Shown here: piece after piece, positions 6,623 through 8,425 of the stretch
Numbering within the stretch: the stretch's first letter is position 1
Layout of the letters: each line of letters begins with the position of its first letter
Source of the DNA: JBDSEG01 sp039920165
GTDB taxonomy: Bacteria; Pseudomonadota; Gammaproteobacteria; Burkholderiales; Burkholderiaceae_C
Assembly (NCBI GenBank): GCA_039920165.1
Contig: JBDSEG010000111.1
Span: forward strand, 1 to 8,425
DNA length: 8,425 bases
Direction: 5' to 3'
The notes under the pieces: generated by a model
Seen by the model: the letters and a program-made list of their open reading frames with translations, nothing else
What the model was told of the DNA's origin: nothing
Database searches by the model: none
Made by a program: the position numbers and the translations under genes

Positions 6623-7563
6623 GGGATAGAAGGAAGATCGCGCTCTGGCTGCTGTTCGCAGGCCCGATCGTCGTCTTCTCGGTCTGGGCGATCGCCGACA
6701 ACGCGCCGCTCTACTTCAAGACGCTGCTCAACGGGCTGACGCTGGCCTCGCTGTACTTCTTGGTCGCGAGCGGCTTCACGCTCGTGTTCGGGCTGATGCG
6801 CAACGTCAACCTCGCGCACGGCTCGCTCTACCTGCTGGGCGCCTACGTCGGGTGGGTCGTGGGCGACAGCACCGGCTCGTGGCTGCTTGCGGTGGCGGCG
6901 GGCTTCTTCTCGGCGGCCGTCGTCGGCCTGCTCATGCAAGTGCTGATCTTTCGCCACATGGAGGGCCAGGATCTGCGCCAAACGCTGGTGACGATAGGAC
7001 TCTCGATCGTCTTCGCCGACCTGATGCTCTGGATCTTCGGCGGCGACATCTACACCTTCGATCCGCCGGCGCTGATCTACGGCTCGACGGTACTGCCGGT
7101 GGTCGAAAAGTTTCCGACCTACCGCATCGCGGTGCTGTTCGCCGCGATCGTCATCGGCATCGGCCTGTGGACCTTTCTCGCCAAGACGCGCGTCGGCATG
7201 ATGATCCGCGCCGGCGTCGACGATCGCGGCATGCTGGCTGCCTCGGGCGTCAACGTGCAGCTCGTCTTCGCGGTGACCTTCGCGATCGGCGCCGGACTGG
7301 CCGGCCTGGCCGGCGTGGTCGGCGGCTCGGCACTCTCAATCTCGCCGGGTGAAGACACGCGCTACCTGCTCGCCTCACTCGTCGTCGTCATCGTCGGCGG
7401 CATGGGCAGCGTCGTCGGCGCCTCGATCGGCGCCTTGTTGATCGGCCTGGCCGAGCAGTTCGGCCTCGCGTACGCGCCGACCTACAGCGTCGTCTTCACC
7501 TTCGTGATCATGGTGGTGGTGCTCGCCTTCCGTCCGCGCGGGCTCATGGGAAAGGCCGCATGA
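6619..7563 (+). CDS. LivH-type ABC transporter permease
   Basis: A 314-residue inner-membrane permease of the branched-chain amino acid/amide (Liv/HAAT) ABC family. It is strongly hydrophobic, with about eight membrane segments by eye, including roughly 7-26, 35-58, 88-110, 122-140, 169-187, 214-236, 247-275 and 287-304. The LivH signature GLTLASLYFLVASGFTLVFG is at 39-58, followed by NVNLAHGSLYLLGAY (62-76). The cytoplasmic loop MMIRAGVDDRGMLAASGVN (194-212) is the usual ATPase-contact region. It starts with GTG overlapping the stop of the second amidohydrolase. Family members import branched-chain amino acids, amides, urea or aromatic acids; the neighbouring hydrolases suggest a substrate other than leucine, so no liv gene name is given. 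Its TGA overlaps an ATG (ATGA), which in a normal liv operon would be the start of the LivM-type gene, but here repeats intervene. Confidence 0.93.
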   Translation: MRDRRKIALWLLFAGPIVVFSVWAIADNAPLYFKTLLNGLTLASLYFLVASGFTLVFGLMRNVNLAHGSLYLLGAYVGWVVGDSTGSWLLAVAAGFFSAAVVGLLMQVLIFRHMEGQDLRQTLVTIGLSIVFADLMLWIFGGDIYTFDPPALIYGSTVLPVVEKFPTYRIAVLFAAIVIGIGLWTFLAKTRVGMMIRAGVDDRGMLAASGVNVQLVFAVTFAIGAGLAGLAGVVGGSALSISPGEDTRYLLASLVVVIVGGMGSVVGASIGALLIGLAEQFGLAYAPTYSVVFTFVIMVVVLAFRPRGLMGKAA

Positions 7564-7647
7564 GCCCGGCGCGGGGCCGCCCCCAGCCGGGCTCAGCCCC
7601 CTCGGGGGGCAGCGCCGTGGCGTCAGCCGCAAAGCGTGGGGGCTGCG
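7561..7647 (+). repeat. GC-rich hairpin repeat, unit 1
   Basis: An 87-bp unit beginning TGAGCCCGGC and ending near GTGGGGGCT. Inside are a perfect 8-bp stem (AGCCCGGC 7563-7570 with GCCGGGCT 7586-7593, 15-nt loop) and a perfect 6-bp stem with a 3-nt loop (GCCCCC 7596-7601, TCG, GGGGGC 7605-7610). It resembles, from memory, the dispersed GC-rich intergenic repeats of Comamonadaceae-type genomes; a genome-wide search would be needed to confirm this. Confidence 0.85.
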
Positions 7648-7733
7648 TGAGCCCGGCGCCGGGCCGCCCCCAGCCGGGCTCAGCCCCCTCGGGGGGCAGC
7701 GCGGCGGCGTCAGCCGCAAGCGTGGGGGCTCCA
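7648..7733 (+). repeat. GC-rich hairpin repeat, unit 2
   Basis: This 86-bp tandem copy of unit 1 differs by three internal substitutions, one deleted A and the last three bases (GCG in unit 1, CCA here). Both stems are fully kept (7650-7657 with 7673-7680, and 7683-7688 with 7692-7697). The lost base shifts the reading frame relative to unit 1, so the leader frame stops exactly at the LivM-type start rather than fusing to it. Confidence 0.85.
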
Positions 7734-8425
7734 TGAGCGCGTCCCAATGGCGCAGGGCGATGAACTCGGCGGCGAGTGCGGCGACGCGTCCGGCGGCGCC
7801 TGTGCAGGGGCGCGCACGTCGCGAGCAGGTCGGAGCGCGAGAGGCCGGGGTCGACGCGCCCGGGCCGCGGCTCACGCGATTTGCCGCGACGATTCGCCTG
7901 CGCCACGTGATCGTGCTGCTCGCCGTGCTGCTCTTCCCCTTTGTCGCGTCGCCGTTCTTTACCTATCAGATCGGCGCGCAATCACTCGCGCTCGGACTGA
8001 TCGCGCTGTCGCTGACCTTTCTCGGTGGCTACGGCGGCATGGTGTCGCTGGCCCAGATGACCGTGGCCGGCCTCGCTGGTTACCTTGTCGCGATATTCGG
8101 CACCAGCAGCGTGGCGGCGATCAGCCTCGGCTGGCCGTGGTGGCTGGCGGTCGGCGTCGCGCTCGTTGGCGCCACGGTATTTGCAGCCGCCGTCGGCTGG
8201 CTGTCGGTGCGCACCGAAGGCATCTACACCATCATGATCACGCTGGCGGTCGGGGTCGCACTCTTCTACCTGGCGCAGCAGAACTACACGCTGTTCAACG
8301 GCTTCCAGGGCTTCAGCAAGCTGGCGGCGCCAACGGTGTTCGATGTCGATCTGCGCGAGCCGATGCCGTTTTACTTTCTGGTGCTGGCGTGCTCGGCCGC
8401 AGGCTACTTTTTCATCAAGCACCTG
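7733..8425 (+). CDS. LivM-type ABC transporter permease (partial, cut by the window end)
   Basis: The frame is open from ATG 7733 to the last base: 231 residues, C-terminus missing. From about residue 57 it is a membrane protein with the LivM pattern: a first segment at 57-73, then LALGLIALSLTFLGGYGGMV (85-104), the signature SLAQMTVAGLAGYLVAIFG (105-123), a segment at 136-156, and the conserved VRTEGIYTIMITLAVG block (159-174), with FNGFQGF at 188-194 in place of the usual NG-DG motif. It pairs with the LivH-type permease to form the membrane pore. The first 45-50 residues are Ala/Arg-rich, unlike the usual short LivM N-terminus, so the true start may be later. A G-run (7724-7728) is only 4 nt before the ATG, and the alternative ATG at 7760 has no better site. 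ATGA overlap with the repeat-borne leader frame favours 7733. Confidence 0.88.
   Translation, partial: MSASQWRRAMNSAASAATRPAAPVQGRARREQVGAREAGVDAPGPRLTRFAATIRLRHVIVLLAVLLFPFVASPFFTYQIGAQSLALGLIALSLTFLGGYGGMVSLAQMTVAGLAGYLVAIFGTSSVAAISLGWPWWLAVGVALVGATVFAAAVGWLSVRTEGIYTIMITLAVGVALFYLAQQNYTLFNGFQGFSKLAAPTVFDVDLREPMPFYFLVLACSAAGYFFIKHL

Larger units (their letters stand above)
7560..7736 (+). other. 58-codon open frame spanning the repeats, possible coupling leader
   Basis: An ATG at 7560 overlaps the LivH-type stop (ATGA). Its frame stays open through both repeat units for 58 codons and stops at TGA 7734-7736, which overlaps the start of the LivM-type gene as a second ATGA. The peptide is Pro/Gly/Ser/Ala-rich with no domain, and the frame is a by-product of the repeats. 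Its possible role is to carry ribosomes across the insertion. Whether it is translated is unknown. Confidence 0.3.

Noticed and set aside
7561..7733. Repeat pair as a CRISPR array
   Set aside because: There are only two directly abutting long units with no spacer between them, each an internal-hairpin element inside an operon, and no cas gene nearby.
7544..7981. Minus-strand open frame across the repeats
   Set aside because: Its internal duplication merely reflects the two DNA repeat units, and it overlaps the LivM-type gene antisense.

Overview
The window is high-GC and densely coded. It has a TetR-type regulator, a divergent operon of hydrolases and branched-chain-amino-acid-type (Liv) ABC permeases, and GC-rich intergenic repeats. 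This fits a betaproteobacterium, probably Burkholderiales of a Comamonadaceae or Rubrivivax-like kind. That placement is an inference from style and gene content; no marker gene is present.

Left edge (1-508): no convincing gene. Bases 1-97 are an exact second copy of an internal piece of the alpha/beta hydrolase gene further right (762-858). They join sequence with a different base composition, so this is a rearrangement or an assembly join. Minus-strand unit (509-2164): a TetR-family regulator followed by an arylformamidase-like alpha/beta hydrolase, 45 bp apart and probably co-transcribed.

Control region (2165-2361): a plausible sigma70 promoter faces right, followed by a perfect 7+4+7 inverted repeat just past the expected transcription start. 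This is the layout expected if the TetR protein represses the rightward operon.

Rightward operon (2362 to beyond 8425): a fumarylacetoacetate hydrolase (FAH)-family enzyme, an alpha/beta hydrolase of enol-lactonase type, two tandem paralogous metal-dependent amidohydrolases, a LivH-type permease and a LivM-type permease cut by the window end. Gene spacing is 3, 6, 13 and -4 nt, then 169 nt of repeat before livM. The genes read as an uptake-plus-hydrolysis cassette. A small organic acid, amide or cyclic amide would be imported by a Liv-like ABC system and opened by hydrolases, with the FAH-family enzyme cleaving a C-C bond or processing a keto acid. The substrate cannot be named from sequence. 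The ATPases and binding protein are not in the window and probably lie downstream.

The most unusual local structure is the livH-livM junction. Two tandem 86-87 bp GC-rich repeats, each able to form two hairpins, separate the permease genes. They contain a 58-codon open frame that starts on the livH stop (ATGA) and stops on the livM start (ATGA).
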